Source: MGML01 sp034416335
Lineage (GTDB): Bacteria > Chloroflexota > Dehalococcoidia > Dehalococcoidales > UBA2162
Length of the DNA stretch: 64,000 nt
Assembly: GCA_034416335.1 (NCBI GenBank)
Contig: DAOULV010000024.1
Location: forward strand, 122,756 to 186,755
Direction: 5' to 3'
Shown: positions 34,668 to 44,063 of the stretch, piece after piece
How the letters are laid out: each line of letters starts with the position of its first letter
How positions within the stretch are numbered: position 1 is the stretch's first letter
Translations under genes and position numbers: made by a program
The notes under the pieces: model-generated
Database searches by the model: none
Told to the model about the DNA's origin: nothing
Seen by the model: only the letters and a program-made list of their open reading frames with translations

Positions 34668-36539
34668 GTGGCAAAAAAGATTGTATGGTTGATAGTAAGC
34701 GTAGTGATGTTGTTTTCACTGGTTATGGTTTCTTGCGGTCCAACTCAGGAAACCGGAGGTACCGTAACCGACGAAGGAAACGACAAAGTAATTATCACCG
34801 AAACAACTTCAGGAGGAACGACTGAGAAGGAAGAAGCGGGGGGAACGGTCTCAGAAAAGACGGGACCGCAATATGGCGGCTCGCTCAGGCTTGCCCTGAA
34901 TTTTGATAGCACTGCCTGGGATGATGTCGTTACCCGTTCATTCGTTCAGCCTATTACAATGGTGATGACTAACGAGTCAATGTGGAGGGGCGACTGGACA
35001 AAAGGACCTGCCGGCGGCTACGGCACCAGCGAGTGCGACTGGGTTTCCGCCTACGATGTCTTTGACCAGAAGGCAGGTTTCGCGGCGGAAAGCTGGGAAT
35101 GGAGTATCGATTCCACCACGAACAAAGGAGTACTCGTTTACCACCTCCGTGACAACGTACATTACGCCCTCGATCCTGATAACGAGGCCAGTAAACTGGT
35201 CGGCGGTCGGAAAATGACAGCCGATGATGTTCTCTTTTCCTTTAATCAGGTAATGACCGACTCCAGGGCTTATATGTATCGGGCGTATCGAACGATGAGA
35301 GAATCGTATAGCGCCGAGGTAACGGGTCCCCTGGAGGTTACCGTTACGGTAGACGCCGTTGATTTGATAACGGCTATCGCCAAATTCGGTAATTATGTTT
35401 TCGTGATACCCCCGGAGGTTGTCGAAACATACGGTGACATGGCGAACTGGAGAAACTCCGTCGGTACCGGACCGTTTATACTTAAAGATGTTATAACGGG
35501 CAGTCAGATGGTTATGGAGAGAAACCCCAATTACTGGGGGACGGACCCGATAGGTCCCGGTATGGGCAATCAACTGCCTTATATAGATACTTTCCAGTAC
35601 CTGATTATTCCGGACGCATCCACCCGACTGGCAGCCCTGCGAACGGGTAAGATTGACCGGTACGGTCCTGTTAACTATGAAGATGCTGAGAACATCAGAA
35701 AAACCGCTCCGGACATAATGGAAGCAGAAGGTGCCCTGGGTGGTACACCATGGTATGTATACATGAATACCCAGAGGACTCCCTTCAACGAGCTTAAAGT
35801 GAGACGGGCTTTGCTGATGGGGGTTGACCTTGAACTGATTAAAAACACTCTGAATCACGGCATTGGGCAGATACTCACCTGGCCGATCGAATACACTCCG
35901 GCCTACGCAGACTGCTATCTCGGACTCGACGACCCGGATATGCCGGAATCCGTAAAGGAACTGTACGTTTACAATCCGGAGAAAGCAAAACAGCTTCTTG
36001 CCGAAGCAGGATATCCCAGCGGATTCAAGACTACGGCGCTTATTTCCCAGAACGAAGTCGACTATTTCTCGGTAATCAAGGATATGTGGAAGAAGATAGG
36101 CGTCGATCTGGAGCTTGATGTCAGGGAAACTGGCGCGGTAAGATCCGTCTACAACACCAATGAATATGACATAGTTGGGATGGTAGGTGGACGTGGTCCT
36201 ATTAGTGTCTTCTACCATATGGTGACGATGGTCGGCGTCGGAGCTGCTGGAGGTAACGCCAGCCAGATTGAAGACCCGATTTGCGAAGAGACATCGGAGA
36301 AGATGAAAGCATTGTACATCACCGACTCGAGAGCAGCCATGAATATGTTCAGAGAGTTGATGAAACATGTTCTCGACCAGGCATACGTTGTCTCGGCTCC
36401 GCAATATCCACAGGCTACCTTCTGGTGGCCCTGGCTGAAGAACTATTCAGGTGAATCCATGATAGGCTATTTCGATCAACAGTACTGGGCAGCTTATACC
36501 TGGATTGATACGGACTTGAAGAAAGCGATGGGTCACTAG
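34668..36539 (+). CDS. Family 5 extracellular solute-binding lipoprotein
   Basis: 623 aa substrate-binding protein of a peptide-type ABC transporter. A lipoprotein signal ends at MVSC (Cys23), followed by a Thr/Gly/Glu-rich linker (~25-65). The SBP_bac_5 body shows YHLRDNVHYAL, DDVLFSFNQVM, GTGPFILKDV, RNPNYWG and ARR-like VRRALLMGVDLE. GTG start with GAGGAGG ten bases before. It pairs functionally with the DppB/DppC permeases on the other side of the MarR gene. A strong bidirectional terminator follows. Ligand unknown. Confidence 0.92.
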   Translation: MAKKIVWLIVSVVMLFSLVMVSCGPTQETGGTVTDEGNDKVIITETTSGGTTEKEEAGGTVSEKTGPQYGGSLRLALNFDSTAWDDVVTRSFVQPITMVMTNESMWRGDWTKGPAGGYGTSECDWVSAYDVFDQKAGFAAESWEWSIDSTTNKGVLVYHLRDNVHYALDPDNEASKLVGGRKMTADDVLFSFNQVMTDSRAYMYRAYRTMRESYSAEVTGPLEVTVTVDAVDLITAIAKFGNYVFVIPPEVVETYGDMANWRNSVGTGPFILKDVITGSQMVMERNPNYWGTDPIGPGMGNQLPYIDTFQYLIIPDASTRLAALRTGKIDRYGPVNYEDAENIRKTAPDIMEAEGALGGTPWYVYMNTQRTPFNELKVRRALLMGVDLELIKNTLNHGIGQILTWPIEYTPAYADCYLGLDDPDMPESVKELYVYNPEKAKQLLAEAGYPSGFKTTALISQNEVDYFSVIKDMWKKIGVDLELDVRETGAVRSVYNTNEYDIVGMVGGRGPISVFYHMVTMVGVGAAGGNASQIEDPICEETSEKMKALYITDSRAAMNMFRELMKHVLDQAYVVSAPQYPQATFWWPWLKNYSGESMIGYFDQQYWAAYTWIDTDLKKAMGH

Positions 36540-36567
36540 TAACAACCCTGGTAACAAACCACTAATA

Positions 36568-36607
36568 AAGCCCCCTGATTCGATATCGAATCAGGGGGCT
36601 TTTCTTT
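36568..36607. terminator. Bidirectional Rho-independent terminator
   Basis: Perfect inverted repeat with 17-base arms (AAGCCCCCTGATTCGAT and complement) and T-rich tails on both sides, between the binding-protein gene and the convergent DinB gene. Confidence 0.9.
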
Positions 36608-36652
36608 AAAATTTCCCGCTTCCAACGGGACGATCTTATTTAGCACTACCGG

Positions 36653-37141
36653 CTAACCGTAGCTCATCGCTTCAGCGTAAGCCCAGCCGTCTAAGTCCGG
36701 GGTAGTTATGCCGAGCTGTCCGAGACCCACCTTCACTTCGGTGCGGTGCTCCACCCCGTGTTCGAAGGCATGTACCAGGAAAAATGACAATGGAAACCGA
36801 TAGACGGTACCGAGGAACGGCAACTCCACATCCCGGTCCTGGTCCAACTCCTCCGCTATCGCCAGCAGTTCGTCACTTGTCACAGTAGCCACCTCGATAA
36901 GGACGTCGATTCCGGGCCACAGTGTCTCCCGGTTCATCTCGCCTTCATTCTGCCGTCCCTTCGTTCGTAGCACAAAGGTCTGCTGCCCGCCTACAATATG
37001 GACCAGAATCTCGCTTATTGTCCCCGAAATACCCGGTGGCTTCGATGCCAGCGTTTCCAGGGTCAGTCCACGGCATGCCTCCAGCAACGTAAGGTTGGCC
37101 CATCGGTTATATCGAAACATCTCTGCAAGTGGTCGGTTCAC
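36653..37141 (-). CDS. DinB-family four-helix protein
   Basis: 162 aa. The metal-binding histidine triad of DinB/YfiT proteins is present: one His in ILVHIVGGQ and two in the C-terminal HAFEHGVEHRTEV. The family includes thiol-dependent transferases and damage-induced proteins; exact activity unknown. GTG start behind AGGAGG. Confidence 0.85.
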   Translation of the reverse strand: MNRPLAEMFRYNRWANLTLLEACRGLTLETLASKPPGISGTISEILVHIVGGQQTFVLRTKGRQNEGEMNRETLWPGIDVLIEVATVTSDELLAIAEELDQDRDVELPFLGTVYRFPLSFFLVHAFEHGVEHRTEVKVGLGQLGITTPDLDGWAYAEAMSYG

Positions 37142-37272
37142 AATTTACCTCCTCATTCGTTTTCTTCCTTTAATGATAGGGAATCCCCGAAGTTATTTTT
37201 CATTTCACACTTCTCGGGTTATTCCAAGAACTGATACTCCGAACATATGATACTTGAATGCTAGACAATAAT

Positions 37273-37441
37273 AAAAGAACAAACAGGATTAGAACCATTC
37301 TCAGGCTCAAAATTGAATAGGAAATCGTGGAAAATCAGCGCTTTTGAAGCTAAATGAAATTTGGTAGCCCGCATTGGAAGCATCCCGAACTTTTCTTCGA
37401 GAAGAAAGAACTCATTCCGGCAGTTCAGCAACTTATAATAT
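37273..37441 (+). repeat. Dispersed ~170-bp repeat, copy 1
   Basis: First of three direct copies (others at 40655 and 42624; a decayed one near 50026). Against copy 2 I count about 25 differences over 168 bases by hand. The core GATTAGAACC/GGATTCGAACC resembles a tRNA T-loop region in reverse complement. It fills the 526-base spacer 37142-37667, which holds no other gene. Confidence 0.85.
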
Positions 37442-37667
37442 CACACTAATTGCTTTTTTATTGGGTAACAATCTACTAAAAGGTGACACTCATCCTATTT
37501 AAACTAACTCTTGGTGCCAACTTATTGACTATACCATTCGAGTTAGATTAAACTTACATTCGCTTTTAATTAAAACTGAATAATCATGGATAGCTTGTGG
37601 AGCGCTATAGCTACCGCATAATTCGGTAGTCTGCAGTACCTTAATTTATTTATTAAGGAGGTAAACA

Positions 37668-38123
37668 ATGGCAGTTGTCAAAGAAAATACGAAAATTATT
37701 CATGATCAAAATGTTTGTACCGCATGCGGAATATGCGAGTTGATGTGTTCTCTATATCACGAAGAAGTACAAAGTCCGTCATTAGCTCGATCTCGTATAA
37801 TCCGGCAGCCGTTTACAGCCGATCATGAATATTACACATGTCAGCAGTGTGAGTCACCAGAGTGTTATGAAGCATGTCCTGTGAAAGATTCTGCGATCTG
37901 CATCGACTCAGCAACGGGTATTGTTTATATCAACGAGAATGAGTGTACCGGATGCGGTGAATGTGTCAGTGCCTGTCCCTTTGATCCGCCGAGGATAACT
38001 ATCAACGCAAAGAATAATATCGCTTTCAAATGTGACCTGTGTAAAGGTAGAGAAGACGGACCGATATGTATCGAGTACTGTCCGTTCCAGGCAATTAAAC
38101 TCGAATCTATAAATGAGAGGTAA
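37668..38123 (+). CDS. Four-cluster ferredoxin of the aldehyde oxidoreductase operon
   Basis: 151 aa, DMSO-reductase-subunit-B-like polyferredoxin. Cysteine groups: CTACGICELMC, CQQC...CYEACP, CTGCGECVSACP and CDLC...CIEYCP, enough for four 4Fe-4S clusters. It should pass electrons to or from the aldehyde ferredoxin oxidoreductase that starts five bases after it. SD AAGGAGG before ATG. Confidence 0.92.
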   Translation: MAVVKENTKIIHDQNVCTACGICELMCSLYHEEVQSPSLARSRIIRQPFTADHEYYTCQQCESPECYEACPVKDSAICIDSATGIVYINENECTGCGECVSACPFDPPRITINAKNNIAFKCDLCKGREDGPICIEYCPFQAIKLESINER

Positions 38124-38128
38124 GACAC

Positions 38129-40030
38129 ATGGATAAGTCATATGGCTGGGCAGGAAAAGTATTACATGTTGATCTAACGAATGGAAAAGTTGAGAAGGTA
38201 CTAACCTCTGATTACAAACCGGAGGAGTTTATCGGCGGAGTTGGTATGAACGCCAGGATATTCTGGGAACTGGGCTGTCCTGAAGTTGGAGCCTATGAGC
38301 CTGATAACCCCCTCATCATATCGGCAGGACCGCTAACCGGGATATACGGCCCGTTCGGAAGAGCGGAAGTTGGGTCCATCTCACCTCAATGTTATCCTGA
38401 TGAATTATTCACCTATTCAGGTTTCGGCGGCATGTTTCCAGCGGAGATGAAATACGCAGGATATGACAGTATTGTCATCACCGGTAAGGCTGAAAAGCCG
38501 GTATATCTGTCCATCGTCGATGATGAAGTAAAAGTGAAAGATGCTCAAGAATTATGGGGTATGGATACCTTTGAAACGCAGGAAAAACTGATGACCGATG
38601 AGCCGGGATCCTCTAATCTTGTTATCGGACCGGCTGGTGAGAATCTAAGCCGGATAGCGGTAATTCTGAACGAAACAGAATGTGCCGCCGGTCAGGGTGG
38701 TTTCGGTGCCGTTATGGGCTCAAAGAACTTGAAAGCGATATCTGTCAAAGGAACCGGTGAAATAAACATTGCCGATCCAAGCGAATTAATGAGTCTGATT
38801 AAACTCGTCGTTAAAGAGAACGAAAATTCTCCGGTAAGGTCAATGTTCAGCGTTCCGTATCTTGCTCCTCCCGAAACTCAAGAAACTTTTCTGGATAAAT
38901 ACTATAAAAAGGCTTATGGATGCTACGGATGTCCACATCAATGCCGTAGTATCCACGATGTTGACTGTATAGGAATCAGCGGATCTTCTTGCATCAACTG
39001 GGTAGGATCCCTATTTAGTATTGAACCGGAAGATATTTGGGGACTCAATGTACTTAATCAAAAGTTAGGAATTAATTCATACGAAGTTATTCAGGGAATT
39101 CCTTATGTTCTATCAGCGGCCTTCAAGCGAGGTATTTTGAGTAGCAAGGAAATTAATGAGAGTCTCGGTTTGCCTACCCCAAGATGGCTGGGAGGAACAG
39201 ATCCAAGTCAACAATTTTTTAACGAACTATTAAACAAGATTGCTCAAGGTAAAAAACCTTACTCCGAAGGAATGGCAAGATTTTTCGAGTATTTCCGAGA
39301 CAAATTTGAATTTGGTTATGACTTAGAGAATTTATCCAAAGAGTTCACTACTGCTCGCGGTTATCCTAGTCACTGGGTAAACAACTTGGGGAGTGCATTA
39401 CACTGGGCTGTGGACTCAAGAGATCCAGTAAATTCGTGCCATGATTATTTGAATCTAAATGAAGAGTATCCAGAAATTCATAACGAAGCAATGACTCATT
39501 TTGGACTCCCTCGGTTCGAGAGTTATCAAACCGTTTTCCCAGATATTACAAATTATCAAGAAGTGGACAAGTTGACTACGTGGGTACAGGATAATCAATC
39601 TTTAAAAAACTCTTTGCCGGTATGTAATTGGTTTAGTCGTCCAAATAACTTCCATAATTCTCCTAAGATGGACCTTAGATTATTTGAAAGTAAAATGATT
39701 TCAGCGGTAACGGGCACAAATTTCGACACATCCTTATTAGCAAAAGCTGGTGAAAGAATCTCAAATTTACAAAGAGCAATAATGGTAAAAAGAGAAAACC
39801 GGAACAGAATAGATGATATTTTGAATGAGCCTTTCTTTAATAAAGTTATTTATTTCGAGGAAATGAATTTCGGTCCTATCGATAAACAAAAATTCGAGAC
39901 AATCAAAGATGAGTTCTATAAACTGAGAGGTTGGGACGAGGAAACAGGACGACCAACCAGACCAAAACTTGAAGAATTAGGGCTTGGAGAGGTTGCAGAT
40001 GAACTTGAAGAAATTGGTCGTCTTGGGTAA
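38129..40030 (+). CDS. Aldehyde ferredoxin oxidoreductase (tungstopterin family)
   Basis: 633 aa, tungsten/molybdenum bis-pterin enzyme oxidising aldehydes to acids with ferredoxin. N-terminal family blocks: GWAGKVLHVDLTNG, FIGGVGMNARI, LIISAGPLTG and YSGFGGMFPAEMKYAGYD. The 4Fe-4S ligands are CYGCPHQC (about Cys267, 270, 274) plus a distal Cys near 498 (SLPVC), the same arrangement as in archaeal AOR. Base composition is AT-richer than the genes to the left. The cofactor genes are not in the window. Substrate not inferable; the BamB-like benzoyl-CoA reductase branch is an alternative. Confidence 0.92.
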   Translation: MDKSYGWAGKVLHVDLTNGKVEKVLTSDYKPEEFIGGVGMNARIFWELGCPEVGAYEPDNPLIISAGPLTGIYGPFGRAEVGSISPQCYPDELFTYSGFGGMFPAEMKYAGYDSIVITGKAEKPVYLSIVDDEVKVKDAQELWGMDTFETQEKLMTDEPGSSNLVIGPAGENLSRIAVILNETECAAGQGGFGAVMGSKNLKAISVKGTGEINIADPSELMSLIKLVVKENENSPVRSMFSVPYLAPPETQETFLDKYYKKAYGCYGCPHQCRSIHDVDCIGISGSSCINWVGSLFSIEPEDIWGLNVLNQKLGINSYEVIQGIPYVLSAAFKRGILSSKEINESLGLPTPRWLGGTDPSQQFFNELLNKIAQGKKPYSEGMARFFEYFRDKFEFGYDLENLSKEFTTARGYPSHWVNNLGSALHWAVDSRDPVNSCHDYLNLNEEYPEIHNEAMTHFGLPRFESYQTVFPDITNYQEVDKLTTWVQDNQSLKNSLPVCNWFSRPNNFHNSPKMDLRLFESKMISAVTGTNFDTSLLAKAGERISNLQRAIMVKRENRNRIDDILNEPFFNKVIYFEEMNFGPIDKQKFETIKDEFYKLRGWDEETGRPTRPKLEELGLGEVADELEEIGRLG

Positions 40031-40079
40031 CTCAAATTGGAAAAACCTTTATTTTACAGCAATATTATTAAGGTAAAAT

Positions 40080-40478
40080 ATGGCTATTACATACCTTTAT
40101 GGTAAAGAGGTAGAATCCAATAGCATTCGGGATCTTTTCCTTTCCGTAAATTGGCCTTTGGGCAATAAACCCGATAAACTCCAAAAAGCTTTCCGCTATT
40201 CGGATAAAGTTATCACGGCTTGGGATGGTGACAAACTTGTTGGCCTGATTAATTCGATTTCCGATGGATCATTAACGGCCTTCATCCCTTATTTACTGGT
40301 CAACCCCGATTATCAAAAACAGCGAATCGGGGAAAAACTGGTAAGGATGATTGTATCTGAGTATGAGAGTTATGAACGTATCGTATTACTGACCGAAAAA
40401 GATACGGTTGATTTCTACATAAAATGCGGTTTCCTTGAAGCTCAAAGTATCCACTCTATGATGATTTCTCCCCAATAG
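40080..40478 (+). CDS. GNAT-family N-acetyltransferase
   Basis: 132 aa; a compact acetyltransferase with the CoA site VNPDYQKQRIGEKLVRMI and the C-terminal FYIKCGF. Follows the aldehyde oxidoreductase by 49 bases and may share its transcript. Acceptor unknown. Confidence 0.85.
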   Translation: MAITYLYGKEVESNSIRDLFLSVNWPLGNKPDKLQKAFRYSDKVITAWDGDKLVGLINSISDGSLTAFIPYLLVNPDYQKQRIGEKLVRMIVSEYESYERIVLLTEKDTVDFYIKCGFLEAQSIHSMMISPQ

Positions 40479-40654
40479 ACAGTAACTTCTCATACATAAG
40501 ACCTTCTCACTGATCTTATTGTAGTCACCATTGAACAGGTGAAGGGAAGGTCATCATGGACGTAAGAATTACTTGACATCTCTTTGCTTTAGCGTAAAAA
40601 GGTCACATTTTGAGTTTTTGTCTACTTCTTACTCTATATAAGCATGAATAGTAA

Positions 40655-40823
40655 AAAAGAACAAACAGGATTCGAACCATTCTCAGGCTCAGAGTTGAAT
40701 AGAAAATCGCGAAAAATCAGCGGTTTTGAAACTGAAAGAAATTTGGTAGCCCAAACGGGAAGTATCCCGAACTTTTCTTCGATAAAAAAGAGCTTATATC
40801 AGCAGTTCAGCAGCTAATACTAT
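40655..40823 (+). repeat. Dispersed ~170-bp repeat, copy 2
   Basis: Most intact copy, with a full GGATTCGAACC core. A frame of 57 codons (40644-40817) stays open across it, but the frame is broken in the other copies, so it is not called as a gene. It lies in the 525-base spacer 40479-41003. Confidence 0.85.
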
Positions 40824-40912
40824 AACTACAAACCTTTGTTTTATCACTGAGCAGTGTTCGGGCTGTTTGTCACATCATGCGTACGAGTGGGCGATACCTT
40901 TTGAGTTTTATA

Positions 40913-40940
40913 TTGGAGCAATATAAGTGTGTAGTATAAT
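40913..40940 (+). promoter_or_regulatory. Promoter of the flavodoxin-type reductase gene
   Basis: TTGGAG (40913-40918), 16 bases, TATAAT (40935-40940), 63 bases before the start codon. Confidence 0.55.
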
Positions 40941-41003
40941 GAAAAAGGCAGTAACGGCAAACGGTACACAACTCTTATAACGAAATCACAGGAGAGTTTT
41001 TAC

Positions 41004-41597
41004 ATGAACATAGTACTCGGAATAGGTGGCAGCCCGCGAAAAGGAGGTAATTCTGATATACTGGTCGAACAGATAGTGAAGGGGGCAAAATCTTCCGGTT
41101 CGACCGTTGAGACGGTACAAATCAGGGATTATAACATCCAGCCATGTCTGGCTTGTGAGCGCTGCCGGAAAGACGGTAGTTGTACTGGTGTTCAGGACGG
41201 CATGCAGCTCATATATCCCAAGGTTAAAGAATCAAAAGGATTAGTTATCGTTACTCCTGTATATAGTTATAATATGACATCGATATTGAAAGCATTCATA
41301 GATCGATTATATAGTTTGTACTTTTTCAGTGATGATAGACCGGGTTTCTGGAAAAGTCATCTAGCCGATCAGGGAAGAAAGGCTATTATCGCTGCTGTTG
41401 GTGAACAGAGGGATATTAAAGAGGGAGGAATGAATCTGACACTGGCAACGCTGCGATTATCGATTGAAGCTCTCGGTTATGAAATAATTGACGAATTACC
41501 GGTACTTGGAATATTCAAAAAAGGGAAAGTCAAGGAATACCCTTCGATTCTTGAGAAGGCTGATGCACTTGGCAGACAGCTGGGCGAATCCCTTTAG
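41004..41597 (+). CDS. NAD(P)H-dependent FMN reductase, iron-sulfur flavoprotein type
   Basis: 197 aa flavodoxin-fold protein. The FMN phosphate loop is GIGGSPRKGGNSD; the cysteine cluster PCLACERCRKDGSC is the compact 4Fe-4S-type motif of iron-sulfur flavoproteins in anaerobes; TPVYSYNMTSILKAFIDR is the family block. It is an electron-transfer or reductase protein with unknown partner. SD GGAGAG before ATG. Convergent with the racemase-like gene. Confidence 0.88.
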   Translation: MNIVLGIGGSPRKGGNSDILVEQIVKGAKSSGSTVETVQIRDYNIQPCLACERCRKDGSCTGVQDGMQLIYPKVKESKGLVIVTPVYSYNMTSILKAFIDRLYSLYFFSDDRPGFWKSHLADQGRKAIIAAVGEQRDIKEGGMNLTLATLRLSIEALGYEIIDELPVLGIFKKGKVKEYPSILEKADALGRQLGESL

Positions 41598-41613
41598 CAG
41601 ACTGATAATGCGG

Positions 41614-42426
41614 TCAAGATATTGAGTATCCAATACTGGAAAGCAGCCGGCCATATTTGGACAATTTTTTCCCGATGTTGAGTCGAGTAAGTATTCCCCA
41701 GTAAAGACTTACGTCTCCACCAATCACAGGTTTGTTAATTTCCTGCTCGAGACTGTCAGCGATGTCCAGTACCCTCATACCGCCTCCGGTCACCAAAATC
41801 CCATCGGCTTCAGGCACCTGTTGAAAGACGTTTCTGACAGCGTTCTTAACGGCTTCGACAGGCGTCTCCCATGACATGGGGTCTAGAGCATCTTCACCGA
41901 TAAACAAGCCTGCATCATTACCTCCAGCCATTTCCATGGACTGCCAGTTTTCAGACCCGAGGACATAAAGCCCAGCTCCTATGATAAAATCAATGAGGAT
42001 CTTTGACATCGCCTCAGAATAGTAGGTCGATGCAATCGCAACTGACTCGCAGCCAAGGTGCTTTAAAGCATCAACAACTCCGACACCCATCATGATGAAA
42101 TGAGCGTTACCTCTGTTTTCGATTTCCTGCTGAATTTGCGAAGCTTTTTCCCAGCCATGAAAAAGTGAAAACGGATATCCAAACTGAACCACAACATCTG
42201 CCCCTGCGGCGGATAAGGAATCATAACAAATCTTAAGTTCACCCACTGATTTGATGAAATCTTCTTCTTTATATCCGAAGTAATGCGGGCGGATTACAGT
42301 CTGAAGTGTGATTGTCTTTTCTGGGGTAATTCGTAGGAATTCGACCGGTGATATATCGAACCACGCAGGAGGTGAAATGAAGCCTACTTTATGCACCGTT
42401 GAAGTATTACTGGAAGTACTGTTCAT
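41614..42426 (-). CDS. Asp/Glu racemase superfamily protein (maleate isomerase/arylmalonate decarboxylase-like)
   Basis: 270 aa. The fold is suggested by VGFISPPAWFDISP, AGADVVVQFGYP, GVVDALKHLGCESVAIAS and GILVTGGGMRVLDI. In this superfamily two cysteines are catalytic; here a Cys lies in LGCESV but the usual first Cys position reads QFGYP, so the mechanism may differ or the enzyme may be a decarboxylase-like relative. Start ATG 42426 with GGAGTGAAG before it. Function uncertain. Confidence 0.7.
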   Translation of the reverse strand: MNSTSSNTSTVHKVGFISPPAWFDISPVEFLRITPEKTITLQTVIRPHYFGYKEEDFIKSVGELKICYDSLSAAGADVVVQFGYPFSLFHGWEKASQIQQEIENRGNAHFIMMGVGVVDALKHLGCESVAIASTYYSEAMSKILIDFIIGAGLYVLGSENWQSMEMAGGNDAGLFIGEDALDPMSWETPVEAVKNAVRNVFQQVPEADGILVTGGGMRVLDIADSLEQEINKPVIGGDVSLYWGILTRLNIGKKLSKYGRLLSSIGYSIS

Positions 42427-42623
42427 TTGCTTCACTCCATATAAGCGGCTTGATAATAATGGAATAATACACAAGTTTCGCCGAAAATTCCACATAATCC
42501 TGCCAGGTTATTGTTTTAAGGATAATAATCTTTAGTTACCAAGCAATAATCATCGGGATGTCTACATGGAGATATAAATCTAGTAATACCTTTTCACTTC
42601 ACATTATAGTGTGAAAATGAGTA

Positions 42624-42752
42624 CAATGGATTCGAACCATTCTCAGGCTCAAAGTTGGATAGAAAATCGTAGAAAATCAGCGGCTTTGAAGCTGAATGGA
42701 AATTGGTAGCCCACATTGGAAGCATTCCGAACTTTTCTTTGAGAAGAAAGCA
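42624..42752 (+). repeat. Dispersed repeat, copy 3 (3' part diverged)
   Basis: Matches copies 1 and 2 from GGATTCGAACCATTCTCAGG through CGAACTTTTCTT, then diverges. It fills most of the 425-base spacer 42427-42851, which shows no gene. Confidence 0.8.
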
Positions 42753-42851
42753 TTAGTCCCAAGCTTGCAATTGTTATTAACATCTCCTGAATGAGAGAAA
42801 GTCTCCCAACAAGTTCAAATCCACTATAAGGATTAATAATGGTTATACTAG

Positions 42852-43595
42852 TTAATCTAAGAAATCAGCAAAGGTTTGGCCATTTAGATAATCAGGAAAG
42901 GTATATATGCCAGTTACTTGGAGATAGCACTTTGAAACAACCGTCCCAGGTTGAGTCCATGGACGGGCAAGCCCCAGACGAAGGTATACTCGGTCTGTAT
43001 TCCTTAATAGAGAAGTAATTTCTTTAGAGACGTTAATACGTGGTTCGTTATCTCTTTTAACTTTCTTGTAGCATAGTTCTCTAAAAGCCAAATCACTTAC
43101 CGGGCGCTCAAAAACATTACTCACACTGTCTTTGAAGGATAAGCGATACCTTAACTTTCCATACCATTCTGGTAACTCAACTCTCAAATTCCTAACGGCT
43201 GATAATGTTGCTATAGATCTAGTCTGTGTACCTGGTTTAACCCAACTTGCTTCCTGAAGGGATTCATCATATATATCATTTACCTTTGTATATGAACTAG
43301 TTTGGAGAACATGTTCCCATTCAGTATCGTTACAAAGCCCTAACGGAATAATGGAAGTAGGATCGAATGTTTGGTCTTCAATATGCGGAGGTTCAGTTTT
43401 CACAGGAGTGAAATCAAACCTGATTTTAGCTCCAGGACGTATTACTACTTTATTATTTACATACAAATAGTTCTTTAAAAATCCACTACTGCATACAGGT
43501 CGTATACACTCACCACTTTCATCAATTCCGGTTACACACACCTGATTCCCGGATGGCATCTGAGTTAGGTCGGTAATAACGATCGTCTTATACAT
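42852..43595 (-). CDS. Probable dual OB-fold domain protein, DUF488-associated
   Basis: 247 aa. The N-terminus (KTIVITDLTQMPSGNQVCVTGID...CIRPVC) and the later LRYRLSFKDS resemble proteins described as dual OB domain-containing, which often stand next to DUF488 genes. OB folds usually bind nucleic acids. It follows two DUF488 genes by 14 bases, last of a three-gene minus-strand unit. Function unknown; domain call is from memory of the pattern, not a search. Confidence 0.6.
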   Translation of the reverse strand: MYKTIVITDLTQMPSGNQVCVTGIDESGECIRPVCSSGFLKNYLYVNNKVVIRPGAKIRFDFTPVKTEPPHIEDQTFDPTSIIPLGLCNDTEWEHVLQTSSYTKVNDIYDESLQEASWVKPGTQTRSIATLSAVRNLRVELPEWYGKLRYRLSFKDSVSNVFERPVSDLAFRELCYKKVKRDNEPRINVSKEITSLLRNTDRVYLRLGLARPWTQPGTVVSKCYLQVTGIYTFPDYLNGQTFADFLD

Positions 43596-43609
43596 CTCAT
43601 AATCTCTCT

Positions 43610-44053
43610 TTAGAGATGAATAATTTCCACTTTAGATTCTACGGGTAAAGTTCCTACCAAGTATTCCGCCGCTAATCGACGATGGCAGTGTGTTGGTTCA
43701 GCTTCGCTACACAATAACACAATACCTTCTTCAAGGTGTATCGGATTAATGTATGTTTCAGCTTTGCGCTGTCGCATCAATTTTAAGTAGCTCCGCTCAT
43801 ATTTATCCCAATCACCAGTTTTTCGATATTCCTTTAGTATTAATTTATCTGGTGCAAATACTGGTACCTGGTGATATTCCATATCAACGAGATGCTCAAG
43901 AAAATATGCTAGGTCGTTTCGTTTAGTAAATCCAGCCAGTTGTGAGTTATTATTCAAGCGGATATCCAAAAGGTGTCTAGCCTTAGAAAAACGTAACAAT
44001 TCAAAAAATCTATCGGCTGATTTTTTAGTAAAACCAATAGTATAAATAATCAA
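43610..44053 (-). CDS. DUF488-family protein, copy 2
   Basis: 147 aa. DUF488 marks: IYTIGFTKKSADRFFELL at the start, LLDIRLNNNSQLAGF, and the C-terminal cysteine-histidine motif CSEAEPTHCHRRLAAEYL. Start is TTG 44053 with GAGGT just before. Ten bases after its paralogue. The family is linked to defence and nucleic-acid loci but has no settled activity. Confidence 0.87.
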   Translation of the reverse strand: MIIYTIGFTKKSADRFFELLRFSKARHLLDIRLNNNSQLAGFTKRNDLAYFLEHLVDMEYHQVPVFAPDKLILKEYRKTGDWDKYERSYLKLMRQRKAETYINPIHLEEGIVLLCSEAEPTHCHRRLAAEYLVGTLPVESKVEIIHL

Positions 44054-44063
44054 TGGGACCTCA

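Noticed and set aside
34977..36404. 475-codon open frame antisense to the solute-binding protein
   Set aside because: It mirrors the codon pattern of a clear family 5 binding protein, has no SD or recognisable domain, and is Arg/His/Cys-rich as antisense frames usually are.
40661..40700. Possible tRNA gene on the minus strand
   Set aside because: Only a T-loop-like stretch is present; the T stem is poorly paired and no anticodon arm or acceptor stem can be drawn.
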